Of a stretch of 64,000 nt of DNA, positions 1 through 8,361 are shown piece by piece. The notes beneath the pieces are model-generated. The model did not search any database, was not told the DNA's origin, and saw nothing but the letters and a program-made list of their open reading frames with translations. Each line of letters opens with the position of its first letter. Position 1 is the stretch's first letter. A program made the translations under genes and the position numbers. The stretch is taken from the NCBI RefSeq assembly GCF_030252165.1, contig NZ_CP126969.1, positions 2,170,001 through 2,234,000 on the forward strand, given 5' to 3'. Source of the stretch: Corynebacterium breve (GTDB lineage Bacteria; Actinomycetota; Actinomycetes; Mycobacteriales; Mycobacteriaceae).

Positions 1-1501
1 GCCACGCTAGGTCCAAGTGCTTGTCGTGGCCGATTCGACCTTCCGGATCGCGCGGCATCCTGGCCGCAAGGGGCGTCGCTAAGCCCACCGTATCCAGCAC
101 CCTGATGTCTAGATCTGCATTCATACTGGTCATACCCAGATTGATCAAGTACAAAGTTGGGTCAAGGCCCTGCAGATCGGTCTCCGCCTGGGTGCGTGGC
201 ACGGTGATCCAGGAATACATCTCCGGCTCAGCGCTCAAGATGATCTGGGCGAGCTGGCCTGCGTTCTCTTCCTGAGCTAGGGCAAGGCGCCCGTGCCAGT
301 CGGGTCCAAGATTCTTGGAGGTCAAGAAGTCAGACGCATACCGGGGCGGCTGGCCCTGCTCGCGGTAGGTTGCGTTAGACCAAAACTCGCGCTCGTCGAC
401 AATGTTGAGCGGCTCGGTTTCGTAGACCTCCCAATCAATGGGATGCGCGCGAACGATGACTACCGTCGACCACACCGCCACGGCGGCCACCACCGCTACA
501 GTGACTCGATTGAGCGGGATCGCCATCAACGGCAGCAACATGGCAAACAACGGCAACAGCCACATGCGTCCGTGCATGAAGTCGCCGCCCACGCGCAATA
601 CATAGAGCACATGGATCCAAGCGACGGCGTACACCAAGATCATGATGGTGCGATCGCGGCCCTGTCGGCTGACTCCAAGCCACACGGCCACCCCAATAGC
701 GACGAGCAGCGGAAGATACAGCGCGTATGGTTGCAGCAGGTCCCATGCGTAGCCGAATCCCGCAGCCCATTCGGAATCGCTGGCAGATTTGGCTACCGCG
801 GTGTGCGGCGTCAAGAGCCCGTAGTAGCCCATTCGGAAAATCTGATAGGCAGCAGGTACTGGCAAGGCGAAAGCAAGGATTCCGGCAATTTCCTTTGGCT
901 GCTTCCAGGCGTAAGCGATCAAGACTATGCCCGTCAGCCCGCCGTAGAGCGCGAGTTCCGGACGCACGAGCCACGACAGGCCCGACCAGAATGCGAGCCA
1001 ATACCCCACCGGAAAAGAGGCGCGCTTCCCGCCGGGCTGTGCCCAACCGACCAACAGAGCCCACCAGATGGCAATCCACGCCAATGACAGACCCCACTCG
1101 AGTCCGGATGTAGCGAAGTCACGAGCCGGTGGCAGCGCAAAGTAAATCAGCACGCCAAAGGGCAGCACTGCCCCACCCCAGAAGCGTGCCGAAGCTACCA
1201 CCGCAACCACTGCCGCCAGCGTGGTGAGAATCAAAGCGAGCCACATGGCGATGTCTTCTAAAGGCGCGCGGGTAATCCATGCGACCGCCGTGATCAAGTA
1301 CTGCCACAGGGTGGACGTGTTGGCCTCCACGCGCTCGCCAGCATTAAACACTGGTCCGTTTCCAGCCATGATATTGCGTACGGTGCGCAACACGATGAGG
1401 CCATCATCGCTGATCCAGCGCCGTTGCCATCCACCGTAAAACGCAAAGACACCCGCTATAGTCGCGGAGATGATCAGCGAAATGCGGGTGTCTTTTGTCA
1501 T
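1..1501 (-). CDS. aftB: Arabinofuranosyltransferase AftB (3' end beyond window)
   Basis: Membrane glycosyltransferase expected to add terminal beta-1,2-arabinofuranose to cell-wall arabinan, using decaprenyl-phosphoryl-arabinose. The frame opens at an ATG on the minus strand (MTKDTRISLIISATIAGVFA) and stays open for 500 codons to the window edge, so the C-terminus is missing. It has many hydrophobic segments. Near residues 30-65 it carries the ISDDGLIVLRTVRNIMAGNG-type extracytoplasmic loop with the DD pair typical of GT-C arabinosyltransferases. It lies just downstream of ubiA on the same strand, the order found in Corynebacterium. Identification rests on sequence character plus synteny. Confidence 0.85.
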   Translation of the reverse strand, partial: MTKDTRISLIISATIAGVFAFYGGWQRRWISDDGLIVLRTVRNIMAGNGPVFNAGERVEANTSTLWQYLITAVAWITRAPLEDIAMWLALILTTLAAVVAVVASARFWGGAVLPFGVLIYFALPPARDFATSGLEWGLSLAWIAIWWALLVGWAQPGGKRASFPVGYWLAFWSGLSWLVRPELALYGGLTGIVLIAYAWKQPKEIAGILAFALPVPAAYQIFRMGYYGLLTPHTAVAKSASDSEWAAGFGYAWDLLQPYALYLPLLVAIGVAVWLGVSRQGRDRTIMILVYAVAWIHVLYVLRVGGDFMHGRMWLLPLFAMLLPLMAIPLNRVTVAVVAAVAVWSTVVIVRAHPIDWEVYETEPLNIVDEREFWSNATYREQGQPPRYASDFLTSKNLGPDWHGRLALAQEENAGQLAQIILSAEPEMYSWITVPRTQAETDLQGLDPTLYLINLGMTSMNADLDIRVLDTVGLATPLAARMPRDPEGRIGHDKHLDLAW

Positions 1502-1558
1502 GCGGTTGATGTTACCGCAGGTGAGTTGCTGTAGAAATTTCACCACATGGCAGTAGCC

Positions 1559-1601
1559 AAGTGCCTAGGTTTAACCAAGTGTCTAGGTTTAACCAAGTGC
1601 C
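1559..1601. repeat. 18-bp tandem repeat over the ubiA stop codon
   Basis: Two adjacent 18-bp units (1559-1576 and 1577-1594) differ by one base and are followed by the first 7 bases of a third unit. The unit contains the last codon and TAA stop of ubiA, so the 3' end of the gene has been duplicated in the short gap before aftB. No function is evident. Confidence 0.8.
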
Positions 1602-2572
1602 GGAATAACGTACACGGCGACGACGATGCACAGCAGCCACGCGACCGCGAGGATTTGCAGCACGCGATCTTGCAAGGCGATCTCGTCAGGTGCACCACCC
1701 TGGCCACGGTCAACGTCAGCGGCGTAGCGCATGATCGCGATCACGAACGGCACCAGCGAGATCTGGTACCAAATCGATGCGCCACCGTCGACGGAGTTTG
1801 ATAGCTCAAAGGCCCACAGTGAGTAGCTCATCACCACGGCAGTTGCCGACATGGTCCACACGAAGCGCAGGTATGTCGGGGTGTAGCCCTCCAATGCCTT
1901 GCGGATCTTCGCGCCGGTCCGCTCCGAAAGCAGCAGCTCTGCGTAGCGCTTGCCCGATGCCATAAACAGCGAGCCGAACGCCGCAACCAGCAGGAACCAC
2001 TGAGAAAGCGTGATTCCCGCAGCTACGCCACCGGCCATCGCACGCAGCATGAAACCGGAGGACACCAGAGCGATATCGATCACCGGAATGTGTTTCCAAC
2101 CGAAGCAGTATCCCAATTGCAGCGCAATGTAGGAGGCCGCTACGGTTGCCAGCGCTACACCAGAAGTTGCAAACAGGGAGACGCCGATCGCAGCGATGAT
2201 GAGCACGATCGCCATCGCGTAGGCCAGGCCGATAGGAAGCATGCCGGAGGCGATTGGACGGAACCGCTTGGTCGGGTGCTCGCGGTCGGATTCCACATCG
2301 CGGGCGTCATTGACCAGGTAGATCGAGGATGCCGCTAGGCAGAAGACGACGAAGGCCAAAGCGACGTCGATCAGAGTTCGAGTGGTGAAAGCATCAAGGC
2401 CCGCGGCGAGTGGCGCCGCAATGACTAAGACGTTTTTGACCCACTGCTTCGGGCGCAGGCCCTTGATCATTGCATCGGCAAGGTTTTTCGGTGGTTGCCG
2501 TTTACGGTTGTAGTCAACGCCCTCAGTGTGCGGTTCGGATTTTAGGAAGGGCTCTTCTTGGTGTTCGCTCAC
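1589..2572 (-). CDS. ubiA: Decaprenyl-phosphate phosphoribosyltransferase (UbiA family)
   Basis: Integral membrane prenyltransferase of 327 residues that transfers 5-phosphoribose from PRPP to decaprenyl phosphate, the first step towards the arabinose donor DPA. The UbiA-family aspartate motif NDARDVESDREHPTKRFRP is at about residues 88-106, and a run of transmembrane helices fills the rest. Its ATG overlaps the stop of the upstream PAP2 gene by 4 bp (ATGA), so the two are translationally coupled. It is followed by aftB, giving an operon glfT2-PAP2-ubiA-aftB. Length is usual for the family. Confidence 0.92.
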   Translation of the reverse strand: MSEHQEEPFLKSEPHTEGVDYNRKRQPPKNLADAMIKGLRPKQWVKNVLVIAAPLAAGLDAFTTRTLIDVALAFVVFCLAASSIYLVNDARDVESDREHPTKRFRPIASGMLPIGLAYAMAIVLIIAAIGVSLFATSGVALATVAASYIALQLGYCFGWKHIPVIDIALVSSGFMLRAMAGGVAAGITLSQWFLLVAAFGSLFMASGKRYAELLLSERTGAKIRKALEGYTPTYLRFVWTMSATAVVMSYSLWAFELSNSVDGGASIWYQISLVPFVIAIMRYAADVDRGQGGAPDEIALQDRVLQILAVAWLLCIVVAVYVIPALG

Positions 2573-3075
2573 GCCGTTGTCCTCTCAATTTGTATCGCGG
2601 CACGCGCGCACGCAGCTCCAAGCGCTGCGCCAGCAACGGTATCGGTGGGATAGTGCACCCCGAGAACCATCCGCGACAACATCATCACAGGGATACCAAT
2701 ATACGGCACTTTAGACCCTGTGATGTCTGCTAGCGAGACCATCGCGGCTGTGGTGCTTGTCGCATGCGACGACGGGAATGAAAGCTTCGACGGGGTGCCC
2801 ACGCCGATTCGGATCCGCGGATCCGTCGGCCGCTTCCGCCGCACCACTCGCTTCAGCACAACTGAAGCCGCATGCGCGGTAAACGCACCAGCTCCCAGCG
2901 CTAGCCACTTGCGGCTTTGTTGCTTATCGACGACTGCCCCCGCCGCAGAAAGACCCATCCACCCCAGAGCGTGCTCGCCAAAGTGAGACAGGCCTCGCGC
3001 GGTAAGCAAGACGCCTGGGACGTCGAAAAGCTTGTCTTGGATGGCTACCAAGACATCAGCTTCACGCTTGCTCAT
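2569..3075 (-). CDS. PAP2-family phosphatase (decaprenylphosphoryl-5-phosphoribose phosphatase)
   Basis: Small membrane phosphatase of 168 residues, expected to dephosphorylate decaprenylphosphoryl-5-phosphoribose made by the adjacent UbiA enzyme. The PAP2 signature is present in order: KRVVRRKRP (motif 1), SFPSSHATST (motif 2, PSGH-like with PSSH) and RMVLGVHYPTDTVAGA (motif 3 with the catalytic His). The start is taken at MSKREADVL, which overlaps the 3' end of glfT2 by 14 bp. An upstream in-frame start would run further into glfT2. The gene overlaps ubiA by 4 bp downstream. Confidence 0.88.
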   Translation of the reverse strand: MSKREADVLVAIQDKLFDVPGVLLTARGLSHFGEHALGWMGLSAAGAVVDKQQSRKWLALGAGAFTAHAASVVLKRVVRRKRPTDPRIRIGVGTPSKLSFPSSHATSTTAAMVSLADITGSKVPYIGIPVMMLSRMVLGVHYPTDTVAGAALGAACARAAIQIERTTA

Positions 3076-5092
3076 CAAAAATCTTCTTCCAGTTGTCACG
3101 GCTGACTAGCTCATCTTGCGCGGAGCGGTACGTAGCTTTCAGCTCGTCCCAGTTCTCCTTGATCTGCTTGTGCAGATCCCTCGTCTGGTTCAACAGGTCC
3201 TTTGCAAGGTCACGGTCGCGCTTTCTAAAGGCAACACCGGTACCGCCTGCGGTGGACACGGTCGCGGAATCTACACGCGAGAGGGCGAACCAGCGAGCCT
3301 CGTCTGGTGTGAGGTTAAGCTGTGGAGCCTCCCAATGCGCGCGGTCTTCCTTCTGCAGCAGGTGCTTCAGGCTCTTCGCTGCCCATGGGAGCTTCTTGAT
3401 CTTGGCCAGGCGTCCGCCAATGTTGCGGGTAGGAACCCCCGGTGCACCTGTCGCGGCTGGGAGCTCGGAGGCGGAGTCAATGATGACAGCGTCCGAGTAG
3501 TTCTGGCGCACCTTCTGGATGCGCGGCAGGGAGGACTCGAGGACGTCGAAAAGCTGGTCTGGACCTGCAAGGAAATCCTTGATGGCTTCGATCTGAATCG
3601 CCATGGTGGAGTACTCCATGCACATAATGTGCTTGTAGGTCGACTTCATCATCGACTTTAAGATGCCGTCGACGTCACCGTCGTGGTACATCGCTGCAAC
3701 GATGAGGCGGTTGCGCAGGTGGAAGTATGCCTGCCAGTCGATCGCGTCGTCCTTGTCTGCCCACGCCATGTGCCAGATCGCGGCGCCAGGCCAGGTCACA
3801 GTGGGGAATCCAGCGCGCTGCGCACGCAGGGCGTACTCAGTGTCGTCCCACTTGATAAACAGTGGCAGTGGCTGGCCCATCTTCTCCGCGACAACGCGTG
3901 GGAACAGGTTCATCCACCAGCCGTTGTAGTCCACGTCGATGCGGCGGTGCAGGTTGCGCGAATTGATCGCATCTGGGTTCTTCGCGTCTCTCGGATCGCC
4001 AAGGTAGCCCAACGGGTACTTGGCAAAGTCATGGTCGTACACAGCGTGCGGTGCGGCGGTCCACATGAAATCGTGCTTGCCCACTGCCTCACCGGAGGTG
4101 CGCAGCTGGGAGCGGTCCTGCAGGTTCAGCATCTGGCCGCCGACGAGGATCGGGCTCTTGGCGTAGCGGGCTGCTTGGACTGCTCGCAAAATAGAGTCCG
4201 GTTCGATGGCGATGTCATCGTCCATGTACAGGATGAATGGGGCGTCGGTACTGGTGACTGCCTCATACATGATGCGGGAGTAGCCGCCGGATCCACCGAG
4301 GTTGCCTTGCGGGAAGATTGCCAGGCGCTCGCCTAGGTTGGATGCGGCTTCAGCAAAGTCCGGCTCATCAGCTGGATGCTGATTGCCCTGATCCGGCATC
4401 AAGACATCGGTGATTGCTTCTAGGACCTGTGGGTCTTCAGCCAAAGCATGCAGGGCGTTGACTGCGTCGCGTGGGCGGTTGAAGGTAGGGATGCCAACGG
4501 CGACCTTCTTTTCAAAGGGGCCTACCTCCGTGCCATCAGGCATGGCCTGCGGCCCAGGCTCGACTGGTGAGCACCAACCCGCGTTGGCAATCGTCGTCAA
4601 GCTTTCTGCGGTGACGTCAAACCAGAGCCAGCCACCGTCTTCGAAGTTTTTCAGCGACAGCGGGATTTCTACCAGTTCGTTGGATGCGTCCACGTTGACC
4701 ACGGATACGCGGGTGCCGTCGACCTTGGAGCGGTAAACGGAGATGGTTGCTTCCCCCTGAACGTCCAAAGACAAAATGACCTGCTCCAACTGCGACCAGC
4801 GGCGCCAGTAGGCGGCTGGAAAAGCGTTGAAGTAGGTCTGGAAAGAAACCTCGGCCCCGGCCGGCACCGTAACTTGGGTGCGGTCTGGCCAGGTGAGGCG
4901 TTCTTTGTTCTGTTCTGCCTCGATCAGGTAGAGCATGCGCACATCATGTGGCTCACCTTTACGGGGCAGCAGCACACGTTGGAGCACATCCACGGCTTTC
5001 ACGGCGTTCACGGTTCTCACTTTCGGTGTCGGGACACTCTTGAGCTTCCAGAGTAGTGCGTCCCGACCCCGAGGCGCTGAGTTGGCGCGCAT
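3062..5092 (-). CDS. glfT2: Galactofuranosyltransferase GlfT2
   Basis: Processive bifunctional UDP-galactofuranose transferase that polymerises the galactan chain with alternating 1,5 and 1,6 links. It is a GT-A fold enzyme. VAVGIPTFNRP opens the catalytic domain near residue 197, the metal-binding DDD sits in ILYMDDDIAIEPDSI, and FIKWDDTEYALR with WHMAWADKDDAIDWQAYFHL forms the acceptor and base region. An N-terminal beta-sandwich (FNAFPAAYWRRW) and C-terminal helices complete it. At 676 residues it is slightly longer than the mycobacterial protein. The ATG used has no clear ribosome site, and GTG codons about 27 residues in (near 5011) are plausible starts. Confidence 0.92.
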   Translation of the reverse strand: MRANSAPRGRDALLWKLKSVPTPKVRTVNAVKAVDVLQRVLLPRKGEPHDVRMLYLIEAEQNKERLTWPDRTQVTVPAGAEVSFQTYFNAFPAAYWRRWSQLEQVILSLDVQGEATISVYRSKVDGTRVSVVNVDASNELVEIPLSLKNFEDGGWLWFDVTAESLTTIANAGWCSPVEPGPQAMPDGTEVGPFEKKVAVGIPTFNRPRDAVNALHALAEDPQVLEAITDVLMPDQGNQHPADEPDFAEAASNLGERLAIFPQGNLGGSGGYSRIMYEAVTSTDAPFILYMDDDIAIEPDSILRAVQAARYAKSPILVGGQMLNLQDRSQLRTSGEAVGKHDFMWTAAPHAVYDHDFAKYPLGYLGDPRDAKNPDAINSRNLHRRIDVDYNGWWMNLFPRVVAEKMGQPLPLFIKWDDTEYALRAQRAGFPTVTWPGAAIWHMAWADKDDAIDWQAYFHLRNRLIVAAMYHDGDVDGILKSMMKSTYKHIMCMEYSTMAIQIEAIKDFLAGPDQLFDVLESSLPRIQKVRQNYSDAVIIDSASELPAATGAPGVPTRNIGGRLAKIKKLPWAAKSLKHLLQKEDRAHWEAPQLNLTPDEARWFALSRVDSATVSTAGGTGVAFRKRDRDLAKDLLNQTRDLHKQIKENWDELKATYRSAQDELVSRDNWKKIFDEQA

Positions 5093-5104
5093 TTCAGCGA
5101 GAGT

Positions 5105-5704
5105 TTACGCAGCAAGTGGGGCGTGAGCAGTTGGGATGTTGTTTTCTTCGAGCATGGACTGGATGCGCGCGGTGAGGTCGTCGAGAAGCTCACGGACCTG
5201 TTCCACGCTCATGCCGTCGGCGCTTGGGACGTTCCAGAATTCAGCTCGGCGTGCAGCACGGTCTTCAGCCTCGTCTGCGCCGAGGTACACCACGACATCA
5301 GGGGTGCGCAGTGTACGGCGCTCTGCACGCTCGCCCGCAGGGGCGCTGAGAGAGCGTTCGTCCATCACCCACTCGATCTTTTCGTCAAGGCAGTTTTCTG
5401 GGTGGGCAGGTGCCACGGTTGCGTTGACTCGTCGGCCGGAGAGCTGGCGGGCGATTGCCGCCGCGGCTCGGGCCAAGGTGCGATTAGAGCGCGAGGCGAA
5501 CTCAATGTGCAGGGCCGGTGCCGCATAAAGGGTTAGCTCATTGCGTGCATCACGCGCCGCAAGCACGGGGACAAATTCTTTCACCCGGGCATTTTCATTG
5601 TGTTCGTCAAGGGCTGCATCAAGCACTCCGTCAATCACATCGGTATCGATTGCGTGAGCGAAGCGAGTATAGAGGTCTTTTCGGATTGTATTAATTACGG
5701 TCAT
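5105..5704 (-). CDS. Degenerate ArsC/LMW-phosphatase-like protein with N-terminal three-helix domain
   Basis: Protein of 199 residues. The first ~60 residues resemble the three-helix dimerisation domain found at the N-terminus of actinobacterial arsenate-reductase-like proteins. The remainder follows the low-molecular-weight phosphatase/ArsC fold: the P-loop position reads LHIEFASRSNRTLARAAAA where an active enzyme has C-X5-R, and VVVYLGADEAEDRAARRAEFW matches the late ArsC strand. The nucleophilic cysteine is absent, so enzymatic activity is unlikely. It has an excellent ribosome site (AAAGGAGG) and lies 48 bp after a 52-residue ORF on the same strand. Paralogue of the gene at 6147-6740. Function unknown. 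Confidence 0.7.
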   Translation of the reverse strand: MTVINTIRKDLYTRFAHAIDTDVIDGVLDAALDEHNENARVKEFVPVLAARDARNELTLYAAPALHIEFASRSNRTLARAAAAIARQLSGRRVNATVAPAHPENCLDEKIEWVMDERSLSAPAGERAERRTLRTPDVVVYLGADEAEDRAARRAEFWNVPSADGMSVEQVRELLDDLTARIQSMLEENNIPTAHAPLAA

Positions 5705-5752
5705 GGCATCCTCCTTTCATTGAGTGTTTCTGGTTGCCATGTGTTGATTGAG

Positions 5753-5911
5753 TTAGTTGCGGTGCAGGCTGGCTGCCATCTGCGACCAAGCCTTCAGGCG
5801 CTCGGCCTCGCGGCGCTGAGCTTCCTGGATCTGGTGGGAATTCATCCCCGCGTCGGCGTGTTTGCGCGCAGTGTTTCCAGTGAAGAGGTTCACAATCGAT
5901 GTGATGCTCAT
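5753..5911 (-). CDS. Small basic/helical protein of 52 residues
   Basis: Short ORF beginning MSITSIVNLFTGNTARKHAD and ending with a charged helix (QIQEAQRREAERLKAWSQMA). It has a near-perfect ribosome site (AGAAAGGAG) at good spacing and sits between glfT2-side and glf-side genes. A duplicated 11-bp repeat motif lies 37 bp upstream, also found before the gene at 6147-6740. It is probably cotranscribed with the ArsC-like gene downstream. No family recognised; no signal peptide seen. Confidence 0.65.
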   Translation of the reverse strand: MSITSIVNLFTGNTARKHADAGMNSHQIQEAQRREAERLKAWSQMAASLHRN

Positions 5912-5947
5912 TGGGTGAGCTCCTTTCTGTTTACTTAACGTTCATTT

Positions 5948-5970
5948 GTTAACCTAGCGTTAACCTTAGC
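5948..5970. promoter_or_regulatory. Tandem 11-bp repeat (GTTAACC-type) upstream of the 52-aa/ArsC-like unit
   Basis: Two head-to-tail units, GTTAACCTAGC and GTTAACCTTAGC, start 11 bp apart. A 23-bp stretch including them recurs with one mismatch at 6782-6804, in the same position relative to the next gene. Spacing of one helical turn between direct repeats is typical of OmpR/PhoB-type response regulator sites. The regulator is not identified. Confidence 0.6.
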
Positions 5971-6098
5971 GCTTTTAGTTGGTGGATGTCAACCATTGAC
6001 CTGCGGAAAGCCGGAAATGCGGCCATACGCAGGGCGATTAAACATATCTTTCACGTGGAATGAAGTTCACTTTCCGTTCATCTTGGGCCACAAGAACG

Positions 6099-6133
6099 CA
6101 CACGGGCCCCGCCGCCATGGCAGGGCCCGTGTG
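6099..6133 (-). terminator. Stem-loop after the 6147-6740 gene
   Basis: Perfect 11-bp stem CACACGGGCCC / GGGCCCGTGTG with a 13-nt loop, 14 bp past the stop codon of the minus-strand gene. The U-run is weak, so it may act as a pause or stabiliser as well as a terminator. Confidence 0.65.
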
Positions 6134-6146
6134 GGTTTGATGTGGA

Positions 6147-6740
6147 TTACAACTCCACGCCGAGGTCGCGGATCAGTTCTCGAACTTTACTTTCGACGAA
6201 ATCCGCAGCGGAGCGCACCTGTTCCAGGTCGCGCGGGTGCTTCAAGTCCCACTTCTCATAGCGCTTGCCAGGCATGTCTGGCGTTTCATCGACGCCCAGC
6301 AGGACGATGACATCGGCACGGTGGGCAGTGCGCGCCACATCTTCCTTGAGGTACAAGGCGTTTGTAGAGATGCCACGCTCTTCAAGGACCTGCAGGACCA
6401 GCGGGTCGACATCAATTTGCGATTCAACTGCGACGCTGCGCGCGTAAATCTTGTCACCCGCCAGGTGGCGCAGATACGCCATTGCCAACTGTGCGCGCGC
6501 CGCGTTGTTCTTCGAGGCAAATAGAACCTCAGGACGCTTGACGCCCATTTCAAATAGCACGGCGCGAGCCTCACGCTCGACGAGCACCGGCAGAAACTCG
6601 TCCACTGTCGAGGTTTCGGTGTGCGCCTGGATGGTTTCATCGACAACGCGATCGATTTCGCGCGCCTCGACCGAACCACCGAAGCGGCGGTGGAGATCCT
6701 CGCGAACAATGCTGAAGCGATCTGCAAAAATGGCGGTCAC
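6147..6740 (-). CDS. Degenerate ArsC (arsenate reductase)-like protein lacking the catalytic cysteine
   Basis: Protein of 197 residues with an N-terminal three-helix domain (residues 1-60) and an ArsC/LMW-PTP domain. Similarity to ArsC is clear: VLFASKNNAARAQLAMAYLR aligns with the usual VLFVCVHNAGRSQ P-loop region, then RHLAGDKIYARSVAVES, and VIVLLGVDETPDMPGKRYEK with WDLKHP. The P-loop Cys is Ser (or shifted) and the Arg context is altered, so thiol-based arsenate or phosphotyrosine chemistry is unlikely. It is more conserved towards ArsC than its paralogue at 5105-5704. It may bind phosphate or arsenate, or act as a scaffold; that is inference. Own promoter region upstream. Confidence 0.75.
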   Translation of the reverse strand: MTAIFADRFSIVREDLHRRFGGSVEAREIDRVVDETIQAHTETSTVDEFLPVLVEREARAVLFEMGVKRPEVLFASKNNAARAQLAMAYLRHLAGDKIYARSVAVESQIDVDPLVLQVLEERGISTNALYLKEDVARTAHRADVIVLLGVDETPDMPGKRYEKWDLKHPRDLEQVRSAADFVESKVRELIRDLGVEL

Positions 6741-6781
6741 GGTAATACCTTTCGTCTGGAAGCAACCTCTAGTTACCCCTT

Positions 6782-6804
6782 TGTTAACCTACCGTTAACC
6801 TTAC
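6782..6804. promoter_or_regulatory. Tandem 11-bp repeat upstream of the ArsC-like gene
   Basis: GTTAACCTACC and GTTAACCTTAC in tandem, 43 bp before the start codon. It is almost identical to the element at 5948-5970, implying common control of the two ArsC-like units. Confidence 0.6.
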
Positions 6805-6879
6805 AGCCGTGGTGCAATGTGTGGCAAGTAGGACACTCCCCCAAACTTGCCCCCCCCTTCCGATAACCACCGCACACGA

Positions 6880-6926
6880 AAAGGTGAATCCAGCAAGACG
6901 AACATCGCCTTGCTGGATTCACCTTT
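6880..6926 (-). terminator. Rho-independent terminator of glf
   Basis: Perfect 18-bp inverted repeat (AAAGGTGAATCCAGCAAG and its complement) with an 11-nt loop, 20 bp past the glf stop. The flanking A and T tracts give a U-run on the minus-strand transcript. Confidence 0.88.
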
Positions 6927-6945
6927 GAGGGGCCAATTCTTGCGA

Positions 6946-8361
<1,416 letters not shown>

